From an uncultured bacterium (GTDB lineage Bacteria > Cyanobacteriota > Vampirovibrionia > Gastranaerophilales > Gastranaerophilaceae): a DNA stretch of 11,497 nucleotides. Location of the stretch: positions 1 to 11,497 of the forward strand of contig CANAXK010000032.1 of assembly GCA_947365485.1 (NCBI GenBank), in the 5' to 3' direction. A program made the translations under genes and the position numbers. This document shows positions 1 to 7,088 of this stretch, in pieces. The stretch's first letter is position 1, and each line of letters opens with the position of its first letter. The notes beneath the pieces were generated by a model that made no database searches, had not been told where the DNA came from, and saw only the letters and a program-made list of their open reading frames with translations.

Positions 1-109
1 TGATTGCAACGTAATCTAATTCTTCAAAAATACCTTCTCTGATAGCTGCTCTTAATGTGTTTCTACCGATTCTACCGAATCCGTTAATAGCTACTTTTCT
101 TTTACTCAT
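1..109 (-). CDS. gap: Glyceraldehyde-3-phosphate dehydrogenase, N-terminal fragment
   Basis: The reverse strand from 109 reads MSKRKVAINGFGRIGRNTLR and continues to the window edge. NGFGRIGR is the NAD-binding Rossmann signature at the start of type I GAPDH, the glycolytic enzyme that oxidises glyceraldehyde-3-phosphate to 1,3-bisphosphoglycerate in the cytoplasm. Only about 36 codons are present; the catalytic Cys domain lies outside the window. The ATG at 109-107 is the start: an AAGGAG Shine-Dalgarno (118-123) sits 8 bases upstream. The pyrophosphatase gene lies upstream on the same strand but ends in a strong terminator, so this gene probably has its own promoter. The N-terminal motif is distinctive enough to be confident. 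Confidence 0.95.
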   Translation of the reverse strand, partial: MSKRKVAINGFGRIGRNTLRAAIREGIFEELDYVAI

Positions 110-117
110 AATTTTTA

Positions 118-123
118 CTCCTT
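118..123 (-). promoter_or_regulatory. Shine-Dalgarno of gap
   Basis: Reverse strand AAGGAG, 8 bases before the ATG at 109. It fixes the start of the GAPDH fragment. Confidence 0.85.
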
Positions 124-144
124 CTTATTAGTAAAATATTTCTC

Positions 145-184
145 TTAACATTCTAATGTTAATGCAAACAAAAATCTTAATCAA
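145..184 (-). promoter_or_regulatory. Candidate gap promoter with overlapping palindromic operator
   Basis: On the reverse strand, TTGATT (184-179) and TAACAT (161-156) are separated by 17 bases, a plausible but imperfect sigma70-type pair. The second element lies inside a perfect inverted repeat at 145-162, TTAACATT-CT-AATGTTAA on the plus strand (8-bp arms, 2-base centre). A two-fold symmetric site over a -10 box is the usual position of a repressor operator. The regulator is unknown; the half-site does not clearly match the Rex consensus TTGTTAA. The palindrome is directly visible; the promoter assignment is inference. Confidence 0.45.
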
Positions 185-238
185 TACTTACTTTTTCTTT
201 ACTAAAAAGAAAAAAATAAGCAAAAAGAAAAGAACATT

Positions 239-286
239 GGGGCGGGTGAGATGGGTAGGACGACTAGAGGGGAATGGGGCGACGGG
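239..286 (+). other. G-rich island with quadruplex potential
   Basis: Within otherwise AT-rich intergenic DNA, this stretch carries six plus-strand runs of three or more G (239-242, 244-246, 253-255, 269-272, 276-279, 284-286). Loops are 1, 6, 13, 3 and 4 bases. It lies downstream of the hppA terminator and upstream of the gap promoter. No credible gene is visible here. It could fold as a G-quadruplex in single-stranded DNA or be a decayed intergenic repeat. Confidence 0.4.
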
Positions 287-318
287 TCACCCTCAAAGCG
301 GAAGTTACGGATTGGAAG

Positions 319-350
319 AAAAAAAGGCGCGCTCCAAAAGAGCGCGCCTT
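319..350 (-). terminator. Rho-independent terminator of hppA
   Basis: Read on the reverse strand, an 11-bp perfect stem (arms 340-350 and 324-334, AAGGCGCGCTC/GAGCGCGCCTT) closes a 5-base loop. It is followed by a run of seven T (325-319, the first two shared with the stem end). It begins about 20 bases after the hppA stop codon at 369-371. GC-rich stem plus T tract in the right orientation make this a textbook intrinsic terminator. It separates hppA from gap. Confidence 0.92.
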
Positions 351-368
351 TCTAAAAAATATAGAGCC

Positions 369-2795
369 CTATTCTTCACATTTCTTTGCAGGTATTCTCA
401 TTGCATAGAATGAGCGAACTACAAAGATTAATGCAACAATAAGAATTACACCGCCTGCAATCTTAGCATGAGCCTTGAAAGCCGGGTTGATTGCAATTTC
501 CATCGCAAGCAAGCCGAAAAGCGTTGTAAACTTGATAATCGGGTTCATTGCAACTGATGAAGTATCCTTGAACGGGTCACCGACGGTATCACCAACTACA
601 GTTGCAGCATGAAGGTCAGTTCCCTTTTCCGCCATGTCAACTTCTACAATCTTCTTAGCGTTATCCCAGCAGCCGCCAGCATTTGCCATAAATACAGCCT
701 GGAAAAGACCAAATACGGCAATCGCAATCAAATAGCTTACAAAGAACGATACAGGAGCTGCATCATCCCCTACAGGAGCTGAAAGACAAGCAAGCGCAAG
801 CGCAAAACCAAATAGAGCGATAAAGATATTATACATACCTTTTTGAGCGTATTGAGTACAAATCTTTACAACCTCTTTTGAATTAGCAAGGTTTGCACAC
901 TTATCATCTGCTTCACCCAATTTGATATTGTTTTTAATAAATTCAGTTGCTGAATAAGCACCTGTTGTAACAGCCTGCATTGAAGCACCGCTAAACCAGT
1001 AAATAACCGCACCACCAGCAATAAAGCCTAATAGTGTGTATGGATTCAACAAGTTTAGAATCATTTCTGGCTGAATACCAAGAGTTTCTTTGATTACAAG
1101 AATCAATGAGAAAATCATTGTTGTAGCACCAACAACTGCTGTACCGATAAGCACCGGTTTAGAAGTTGCCTTGAAAGTATTACCAGCACCGTCGTTTTCT
1201 TCAAGGTATGTTTTTGCGTTTTCAAAATCAGGTTTGAATCCGTAGTATTTTTCAATACCTTCTGCAACATTCGGAATTTCTTCAATCAGTGATAATTCAT
1301 AAACCGATTGAGCGTTATCCGTAACAGGGCCGTAGCTGTCTACAGCGATTGTTACAGGACCCATTCCGAGGAAGCCGAAAGCAACAAGACCAAACGCGAA
1401 TACTGACGGATAAATCATTACCTCGTTTGGAATCTGCAAGCTTGCAAAGTAAGCAAGTCCCATAAGCAATACAACGATTGCGCCAATCCAGAATCCGGAG
1501 AAGTTTCCTGATACAATACCAGAAAGGATTGTGAGCGAAGCTCCACCTTCTTTTGAAGCGACAACAACTTCGTGTGTGTGTTTAGCCTTAGGGCTTGTAA
1601 ATACTTTTGTAGCTTCCGGAATAAGTGCAGCACCCAAAGTACCGCAAGAAATAATTATTGACAATACGAGCCACAGATTGCCGCCCATATCTTTCAGCAG
1701 GTAATTACTTACGCCAAATGTCATGAAAATTGAAAGGATTGAAGTAATCCAAACAAGAGAAGTAAGTGGAGCTTCGAAATCAAATTTCTTAGCGCTCACA
1801 GCAAAAACTCTTGTGATTGCTCCGTTAATCCAGTATGCGATTACAGATGTGATAATCATCAGGAATCTCATTGTGAAAATCCATGCAAGCAACTGCACCT
1901 GAAAATCTTTGAACACGCCAAGCAGGATAAAGCTTACCAGCGCAACGCCTGTTACACCGTAAGTTTCAAACCCGTCAGCTGTAGGTCCAATTGAGTCGCC
2001 TGCGTTATCGCCTGTGCAGTCTGCGATTACACCAGGGTTACGCGGGTCGTCTTCTTTGATACCGAACTGGATTTTCATCAAATCAGAGCCGATATCTGCG
2101 ATTTTTGTAAAGATACCGCCTGCAACACGGAGTGCAGAAGCACCCAGTGATTCACCGATTGCAAAACCGATAAAGCAAGCCCCTGCGAGTTCGCCAGGAA
2201 CGAACAAAAGGATTACAAGCATCATAATAAGTTCGATTGATACAAGTAAAACCCCGATACTCATACCTGCCTGAAGCGGAATATTAAGAATATCAAGAGG
2301 TTTCCCTTTAAGAGCGGTAAATGCAGTTCTTGAGTTTGCCAAAGTGTTCATTCTGATACCAAACCATGCAACAAGGTATGAACCTAAGATACCAAGAACT
2401 GACCAGCCCAGAATAATTAATACTGATTTCAATTCCATTCCCTGCAAATACCAGAAATAGAATGCAATACAAAGACCAATCAAGACTTCCAGCGCGAGCA
2501 GGAATTTACCCTGCTGAACAAGATAGGTCTTACAAGTTTCGAAAATTGTGTTCCCGACAGCATTCATTGCTTCATGAACTTCAACTTTCTTTACTCTTAA
2601 AAACTCTATGAGCCCGAAAATAACACCAACCACAGATACTGCAAGCCCGATAAGCAAAAGCGTGTAGCTTTCAGGACTTTCTGCCTTGATGTTTGGAACT
2701 ACAAGAGAAGCTTCTCCCGCAAACGCAGGAGCTGTCAAAATCATTGCGAACAATGCTGCAAACAATGACTTTAACCCCATTTGTTTTTTCAACAT
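369..2795 (-). CDS. hppA: Membrane-bound proton-translocating pyrophosphatase, divergent K+-independent type
   Basis: This 808-residue inner-membrane pump hydrolyses pyrophosphate and moves cations across the membrane. Family active-site motifs are intact: D234/D238 before EDDPRNP (248-254), D263 and D267 in the following GDNAGD, DxxET (D274, E277), DSYGPVTDNA (486-495), and near the C-terminus NAGGCWDNAKK (705-715) and GDTVGDPFKD (735-744). About 16 hydrophobic segments are visible. The GNTFKA motif places Lys at 542, the position where Lys confers K+ independence in the family. Unusual points are a cleavable-looking signal peptide (residues 1-26, ending APAFA before GEA) and an extra ~20-residue loop (about 508-535) between TDNA and GNTFKA. 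An AAGGAGA Shine-Dalgarno (2801-2807) supports the ATG at 2795. It has its own promoter and terminator, so it is likely monocistronic. Confidence 0.95.
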   Translation of the reverse strand: MLKKQMGLKSLFAALFAMILTAPAFAGEASLVVPNIKAESPESYTLLLIGLAVSVVGVIFGLIEFLRVKKVEVHEAMNAVGNTIFETCKTYLVQQGKFLLALEVLIGLCIAFYFWYLQGMELKSVLIILGWSVLGILGSYLVAWFGIRMNTLANSRTAFTALKGKPLDILNIPLQAGMSIGVLLVSIELIMMLVILLFVPGELAGACFIGFAIGESLGASALRVAGGIFTKIADIGSDLMKIQFGIKEDDPRNPGVIADCTGDNAGDSIGPTADGFETYGVTGVALVSFILLGVFKDFQVQLLAWIFTMRFLMIITSVIAYWINGAITRVFAVSAKKFDFEAPLTSLVWITSILSIFMTFGVSNYLLKDMGGNLWLVLSIIISCGTLGAALIPEATKVFTSPKAKHTHEVVVASKEGGASLTILSGIVSGNFSGFWIGAIVVLLMGLAYFASLQIPNEVMIYPSVFAFGLVAFGFLGMGPVTIAVDSYGPVTDNAQSVYELSLIEEIPNVAEGIEKYYGFKPDFENAKTYLEENDGAGNTFKATSKPVLIGTAVVGATTMIFSLILVIKETLGIQPEMILNLLNPYTLLGFIAGGAVIYWFSGASMQAVTTGAYSATEFIKNNIKLGEADDKCANLANSKEVVKICTQYAQKGMYNIFIALFGFALALACLSAPVGDDAAPVSFFVSYLIAIAVFGLFQAVFMANAGGCWDNAKKIVEVDMAEKGTDLHAATVVGDTVGDPFKDTSSVAMNPIIKFTTLFGLLAMEIAINPAFKAHAKIAGGVILIVALIFVVRSFYAMRIPAKKCEE

Positions 2796-2839
2796 AACTC
2801 TCTCCTTTTAAGTGTGATTTGCTTAAACACTACAAGGGT

Positions 2840-2868
2840 ATTATATATAATTCAAGATAATAATACAA
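2840..2868 (-). promoter_or_regulatory. Sigma70-type promoter of hppA
   Basis: On the reverse strand TTGTAT (2868-2863) and TATAAT (2845-2840) are separated by exactly 17 bases. The -10 matches the consensus fully. It predicts a leader of roughly 40 bases before the start at 2795. No other candidate in this gap is as good. Confidence 0.75.
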
Positions 2869-2962
2869 GGAGTGAGCTTGATTTCCTACTTTTGTAAAAA
2901 TTTGTAACATTTTTTTATCAAGCCCTAAAGTTTTCTCCTCACCAAGCCGTAAACCATGAGGT

Positions 2963-2968
2963 AAGGAG
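2963..2968 (+). promoter_or_regulatory. Shine-Dalgarno of the toxin-like gene
   Basis: AAGGAG ends 7 bases before the ATG at 2976 and fixes that start. Upstream, TTTGTAA occurs twice exactly 10 bases apart (2891-2897, 2901-2907), flanked by a 7-bp inverted repeat GCTTGAT/ATCAAGC (2876-2882, 2917-2923). TTGTAA could serve as a weak -35, but no convincing -10 follows. Confidence 0.7.
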
Positions 2969-2975
2969 TATACGT

Positions 2976-5900
2976 ATGTCCATTTTTACCTCAAACCGCA
3001 ATATTTCCAACCTTGTTCAAGCTGCGCTCAGGCTCAAGGAAACAAAGCAGAGTGGCGATGTAAAAGAGGAAATGTCTGTTGAGGCTGCACCTGCGCCTCA
3101 GGTTTCGAAGAGTCCAGGAGTTTCGCCTCTAGTTGTGAACAACAACTTTTTTTTGACGTACAACAATGTGGACATGAAAGAGGTTGGCGTAGCGCATAAG
3201 GTGGACATTGCGAAGAGTTACAGGCAGGATTCATCGATTGCTGAAGAAGTATTTGGGCGGGATTATACGAATGCTCAGCCGAGGAGTACTTCAACGGGGT
3301 CACGCGGGTCAAAGTTTAATAGGATTAGACAGATGGCGAGTGAGGATTTAGCGAAGTTAGCTGAGGCTATGCGAAAGCAGTTGAGACAGGAGTTGGGGGA
3401 TGATTACAATTCTGAGGTAGTTGAGCGGGTTATAAGTGAGGCGACGAATAGCACATTGCAGACTTTTAGTGACAATAAGTTTACAAAAGGTTCGAAGTCT
3501 TACAGGGCTCAGGAGCAGGATTGCGGATTTGTGTTTGCGAAGAGGAAGTTTTTTTTAGCTGTGAAGGGGGTGTATTCGTACAACACGAAGGCGTTGGCGG
3601 ATTTGTTTATAAAGAATTTCAATGCAGGGATTAGCAGGAATGCCGAGGTGTTGAATACTGCTTATGCTAAACGCCATCCATCCCTGGAGCCGGAAACTTC
3701 AATCCTTCCAAAAAACTTGCAGAACATAAAAAGCAAAATATATAGCGACCCGAGTGTTCTTAAGCAAATTCAGGCAAAAACACGGAAGGATGTCACAAGC
3801 CTTGATTCTTACAGAGATACAATCACGGCAGTGCTTCTAAAGTACGACAAGGAACCGAATTTGGAGGTTGTTGTAAACACGATAGCAAGCTGCATTGATT
3901 CGGGCGTGCAGGAGGCGTTGGTGAAGAAATCTAGCGCAATGAAAGAGGTGGTAAACAAGAATGCATTGCAGCTTGAGCAGTATCTTGAAAGTGCTGGCGA
4001 GATTAGTTACAGGTCGTTTGAGAAGTTTTTGAAATCGAAGAATCCGAAGATTTCGAACGAGGAGATGATGAGCGCACAGAGCTTTCTTACAAGCTTTGCG
4101 TCCAAATACATAAGCGGGGTCTCGGTTGAAGCTGCTGCAAAGGATTTGGAGAGCGGGATTGTGTTGCCAAAGACTGCGACAGCGATGACGAGAGGCGTTA
4201 CAAGTAATGACAGTAGCTGGAAGAACAAGGTTAAAGTTTTTGTCAAGGATGTTTTAGACTCGCCTACGTTCAAAGCTGCTGTTTGCGTTGCGTTTCCGGA
4301 GCTCGGGGCTAAGGACAAGGCTGAGAAGATGAGTGAGCTTGTGAAGTCCGGAGATTACAGAACGGCCATCATTATGGCGATTGATCCGACTTATCATGTA
4401 GGAGAGATTAACGCGGCGGTTTCATCGGAGCCGGCGTATAATATAGTGATGACGGGGTTAGATTTTGTGCCGGTTGTGGGTGAAGCTGCAGGGGTTGCAG
4501 ATTTTGCGATAAGCATGCATGGGGCTTTACACAATTATACTTACAGTTTCAATGATTACGCGAATAGTTTGCCGTTCAGGACTGATGATATGAGTACAAA
4601 TGAGGCAGCTAATTGGCACCTTATCTATGACAGTCTTGCGTCTGTTTTGGGGGTTGTGCCGGGGATTAGTTCTGGCACTGTGAAGTTGTCTTTGAGCGGG
4701 TTAACTAATGTGTTCAAGAATGCAGGGAAGCACATGGACGAGATTGTAAGTTTCTTAAAGAGCGGGAAGGGCTTGGAGATTTTAAAGGACATTACCAAAG
4801 ATATAATTACTTGCAAGAGTGTAGACGAAGCTAAGTTGAAGTTGTACCAGAAGTTGGTGCAAGAGTGTCCGAATTTGGCAGCACTCGTGAAGAATGTTTT
4901 GATTAAAGATGAGACTGAAAACAACCAAAACAGAGTAGATACGGAAAATCCGGATGAATTACCGGGAGGCGGCGGAGATGTGTCTCATAGGATTAACGAC
5001 AATAGGATTAAGGATTTAAACGGCACATATATGCCGGGAATAAACTTCCAGCCTGCAGCTGGTGAGGGAGCCGATTGGAGTGGCTCTATGGGTGACAAGA
5101 ACAAGGTTTCAGGCAGTGATAATAATGACAAAGGGTTTGCGGATTCTTATCAGGCTGGATTCTTCCAGGACGGAAAGATGGTTACGATTGAGCCGACTGA
5201 GGAGAACGAGGCAAAGCTTAGAGAAGAGATTGAAGACCAGATTAAGAACGATTACGGAAGCCTTGACAATGTAGAGCACAGGATTACCTTTGTGTATGAT
5301 GACAAGGGGGACATTAAGGGGGCTGTGATCGAGGTAAAGAGTAAGGCTGTTGTCGGTGTTGGTGATGCCGGACAGGGGGACAATGGTGCGCTTGGGGATA
5401 GTGGGTCTAAGGAGGTTGGTGACGAGCCGAAGAGGGTTGGTGACAGGGGATATGGGTTAGAGAAGGTTGGAGAGGACGTGTATGGTCGCGGGAATTTTCC
5501 AGGCGTTGGGTTGAACGTGTATGATTATATGGGGGAAGGGGGGAGGATTGATGTGGACAGATTTATATCTGATTGGAAGCTGAATGGCGGAGAGGCTTAT
5601 AGTTATAACAATTCTTCTAGTATAAATACTACTTTGACAGCAATATTTGAGGCACAACAATCTGGAAATTGGGCAAAATTTTGGAATAATGTCGGAAATT
5701 TTGAAAATTATAGCAATCAAGATATTTCAAAGCTTTTTGAAAAGTCTGCTATGCAAAATGCAGAAAGCAATATTGAAAAAGCAATAAACTATTTTGATGG
5801 CATCGGACCAGATGAAACAATTGTAGTTGGTATTGTTGATGGAATGTTTGTTGCTCATGGTGAAGTGGTTTATGATTCCAATGGGAATATATGTACTTTT

Positions 5901-6068
5901 CTGAAAGGATGGGGCTGGAAAATAGAAAAACCTGTTGGTAATTATATGGGCTCAGATGGAGTACTTTATTATCAATATCCTAATGGAGGTTTACTGTCTG
6001 AAGAAGAGTTGAAAAAGAAGTCATGGGGATGTAACTTAGGCTTGGCAGTAAGTGACGGAAAAATTTAA
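2976..6068 (+). CDS. Large polymorphic-toxin-like protein with exchangeable-looking C-terminal domain
   Basis: I do not recognise the whole 1030-residue protein. No signal peptide is visible. Residues 1-110 are low-complexity; 110-480 are mostly helical and charged. At about 487-518 a hydrophobic segment contains TGLDFVPVVGEAAGVADF, resembling the pre-toxin (PT-TG-like) segment of polymorphic toxins. A second hydrophobic segment follows (549-580, VLGVVPGISSG). Residues 655-845 form a Gly/Asp-rich linker with repeated VGD. Residues ~850-1030 form a separate compact domain of unknown activity, with VAHGEVV (959-965) and a C-terminal WGCNLGLAVSDG. From about base 5600 codon choice changes: Lys is AAG in 14 of 15 codons over ~5000-5580 but 4 of 11 afterwards; Glu is GAG in 13 of 16 and then 2 of 11 (counted by eye). 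This suggests C-terminal replacement. No immunity-like gene follows; the next gene is a kinase. A surface or effector protein that is not a toxin remains possible. Confidence 0.6.
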   Translation: MSIFTSNRNISNLVQAALRLKETKQSGDVKEEMSVEAAPAPQVSKSPGVSPLVVNNNFFLTYNNVDMKEVGVAHKVDIAKSYRQDSSIAEEVFGRDYTNAQPRSTSTGSRGSKFNRIRQMASEDLAKLAEAMRKQLRQELGDDYNSEVVERVISEATNSTLQTFSDNKFTKGSKSYRAQEQDCGFVFAKRKFFLAVKGVYSYNTKALADLFIKNFNAGISRNAEVLNTAYAKRHPSLEPETSILPKNLQNIKSKIYSDPSVLKQIQAKTRKDVTSLDSYRDTITAVLLKYDKEPNLEVVVNTIASCIDSGVQEALVKKSSAMKEVVNKNALQLEQYLESAGEISYRSFEKFLKSKNPKISNEEMMSAQSFLTSFASKYISGVSVEAAAKDLESGIVLPKTATAMTRGVTSNDSSWKNKVKVFVKDVLDSPTFKAAVCVAFPELGAKDKAEKMSELVKSGDYRTAIIMAIDPTYHVGEINAAVSSEPAYNIVMTGLDFVPVVGEAAGVADFAISMHGALHNYTYSFNDYANSLPFRTDDMSTNEAANWHLIYDSLASVLGVVPGISSGTVKLSLSGLTNVFKNAGKHMDEIVSFLKSGKGLEILKDITKDIITCKSVDEAKLKLYQKLVQECPNLAALVKNVLIKDETENNQNRVDTENPDELPGGGGDVSHRINDNRIKDLNGTYMPGINFQPAAGEGADWSGSMGDKNKVSGSDNNDKGFADSYQAGFFQDGKMVTIEPTEENEAKLREEIEDQIKNDYGSLDNVEHRITFVYDDKGDIKGAVIEVKSKAVVGVGDAGQGDNGALGDSGSKEVGDEPKRVGDRGYGLEKVGEDVYGRGNFPGVGLNVYDYMGEGGRIDVDRFISDWKLNGGEAYSYNNSSSINTTLTAIFEAQQSGNWAKFWNNVGNFENYSNQDISKLFEKSAMQNAESNIEKAINYFDGIGPDETIVVGIVDGMFVAHGEVVYDSNGNICTFLKGWGWKIEKPVGNYMGSDGVLYYQYPNGGLLSEEELKKKSWGCNLGLAVSDGKI

Positions 6069-6169
6069 AGAAAAAATTTGCGGCAAGAATATTAAAACAG
6101 GATTATTAAATTATGTAAAATTTTAATTTTGGAAGGGCAAAAAAATCTTTTCTTTTGTTTTAATTTGTG

Positions 6170-6175
6170 TATAAT
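6170..6175 (+). promoter_or_regulatory. Candidate -10 element for the kinase gene
   Basis: A perfect TATAAT in an AT-rich stretch, 28 bases before the ATG at 6204. No good -35 lies at 16-18 bases upstream, only T-rich sequence. AAGGAAG (6181-6187) lies 16 bases from the ATG, too far for a standard Shine-Dalgarno, so either the leader is unusual or initiation is weak. Confidence 0.45.
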
Positions 6176-6203
6176 ATAACAAGGAAGATAAAGATTAGAT
6201 TTT

Positions 6204-7040
6204 ATGATACAAAATATAATTAAAACAACTTCACAAACTAAACCAACCAGCTTATGCGAGAAGATTGAGCATTACTTAAATATCGTTTTTGAAAAAGAAC
6301 TAAATACAGAAGGGTCAATCCTTTTAGACTATAACCCGTTTGTTATCAAAAAAATTGCGGGCTACCTTTCAGGAAGAATCCAGATGCCGGCTTCAATTGG
6401 GATTGCTGGCGAGACTGCAAGCGGGAAATCTACAATTACTATGGATTTGATTGACACGATTGAATCTTTCCCGACAGAATTTAACATCGAAGATGCAATT
6501 ACGCGCGTTAACACAGACGATTACTACTATGACCGTTCTGAAATGGTTAAGGCTGCTGGAAGCTTTTCCGAGTTTGCAAAAAATTACGATTTGGATGTGC
6601 CGCAAGCACTTGAATTGGAATTGATGAGCAAGCACATCAAGGAATTGTTGTCAGGCAAGGCTACTTACCTTCCAAAATACGACATGAGCGGCACTGCTAT
6701 TCGTCATGATAATTATACTTTAGCTAAACCTTCTAAAATTATTATTTCAGAAGGTTTATTTACGCTTACAGAAAAAGTTAAAGACGCTTTTGATTTCAAA
6801 ATCTATGTTGATATTCAAGAAGATATCAAAAAAGAAAGATTCTACGTAAGAGCCAAAGAACGCGGACTTGGTGATTCTGCTGACTTTATTTACAATAACG
6901 CTAACGAGAAAGCAGAAGTCCACATCAGACCGTGCAAAGCCTGCGCAGACATTGTTCTTTCAGGCGCAGCTGACAGGATTAAGTACAAGAACTTCCTGAA
7001 CAAAATTATTGGTATTATACAGGAACTATATTTTATTTAA
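6204..7040 (+). CDS. Uridine kinase / phosphoribulokinase-family P-loop kinase
   Basis: This is a 278-residue soluble kinase. The Walker A loop GETASGKST (69-77) is followed by VNTDDYYYD (102-110), the acceptor-binding DDYY signature of uridine kinases. Next come a DLDVPQALE segment (129-137, matching the family's FDHPDAFD region), LPKYDMSGTAIR (156-167, the PxYD...R motif), and KIIISEGLFTL (178-188, the beta strand ending in EG). A lid segment ERFYVRAKERG (211-221) and a C-terminal ADIVLSG (248-254) complete the fold. The expected reaction is ATP-dependent phosphorylation of uridine/cytidine to UMP/CMP (pyrimidine salvage), but the exact nucleoside is not proven by sequence. It is about 60 residues longer than typical Udk; the extra part precedes the Walker A loop. 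It follows the toxin-like gene by 135 bases and probably has its own promoter. Confidence 0.85.
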   Translation: MIQNIIKTTSQTKPTSLCEKIEHYLNIVFEKELNTEGSILLDYNPFVIKKIAGYLSGRIQMPASIGIAGETASGKSTITMDLIDTIESFPTEFNIEDAITRVNTDDYYYDRSEMVKAAGSFSEFAKNYDLDVPQALELELMSKHIKELLSGKATYLPKYDMSGTAIRHDNYTLAKPSKIIISEGLFTLTEKVKDAFDFKIYVDIQEDIKKERFYVRAKERGLGDSADFIYNNANEKAEVHIRPCKACADIVLSGAADRIKYKNFLNKIIGIIQELYFI

Positions 7041-7062
7041 AAAGTGCTGCACCCCACCCTAA

Positions 7063-7082
7063 CCCTCCCCGTTTAGGGAGGG
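7063..7082. terminator. Hairpin between convergent genes
   Basis: CCCTCCC (7063-7069) and GGGAGGG (7076-7082) form a 7-bp stem with a CGTTTA loop, between the kinase stop (7040) and the stop of the 502-residue protein (7089). There is no T tract on either side, so it is at best a weak bidirectional terminator. The preceding CCCCACCCTAACCCTCCCC text resembles C-rich intergenic repeats dispersed in many bacterial genomes. Confidence 0.4.
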
Positions 7083-7088
7083 AACACG

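Noticed and set aside
156..413. Plus-strand 85-residue open frame over the hppA terminator
   Set aside because: It runs through the palindrome, a poly-A stretch, the G-rich island and the terminator hairpin into the end of hppA on the other strand; no ribosome site and a low-complexity Lys/Arg-rich translation.
2014..2274. Plus-strand open frame inside hppA
   Set aside because: Antisense shadow of a conserved membrane protein; no start signals.
2876..2923. GCTTGAT/ATCAAGC inverted repeat with two TTTGTAA copies upstream of 2976
   Set aside because: Arms are 34 bases apart and short; no promoter can be placed with confidence, so not claimed as an operator.
2956..2964. ATG-AGG-TAA two-codon frame just before the toxin-like gene
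   Set aside because: Could act as a minimal upstream frame, but it lacks its own ribosome site and overlaps the downstream Shine-Dalgarno; most likely chance.
5390..5480. VGD-rich repeats as a structured repeat domain
   Set aside because: Irregular spacing and Gly/Asp-rich composition fit a flexible linker better than a defined repeat fold.
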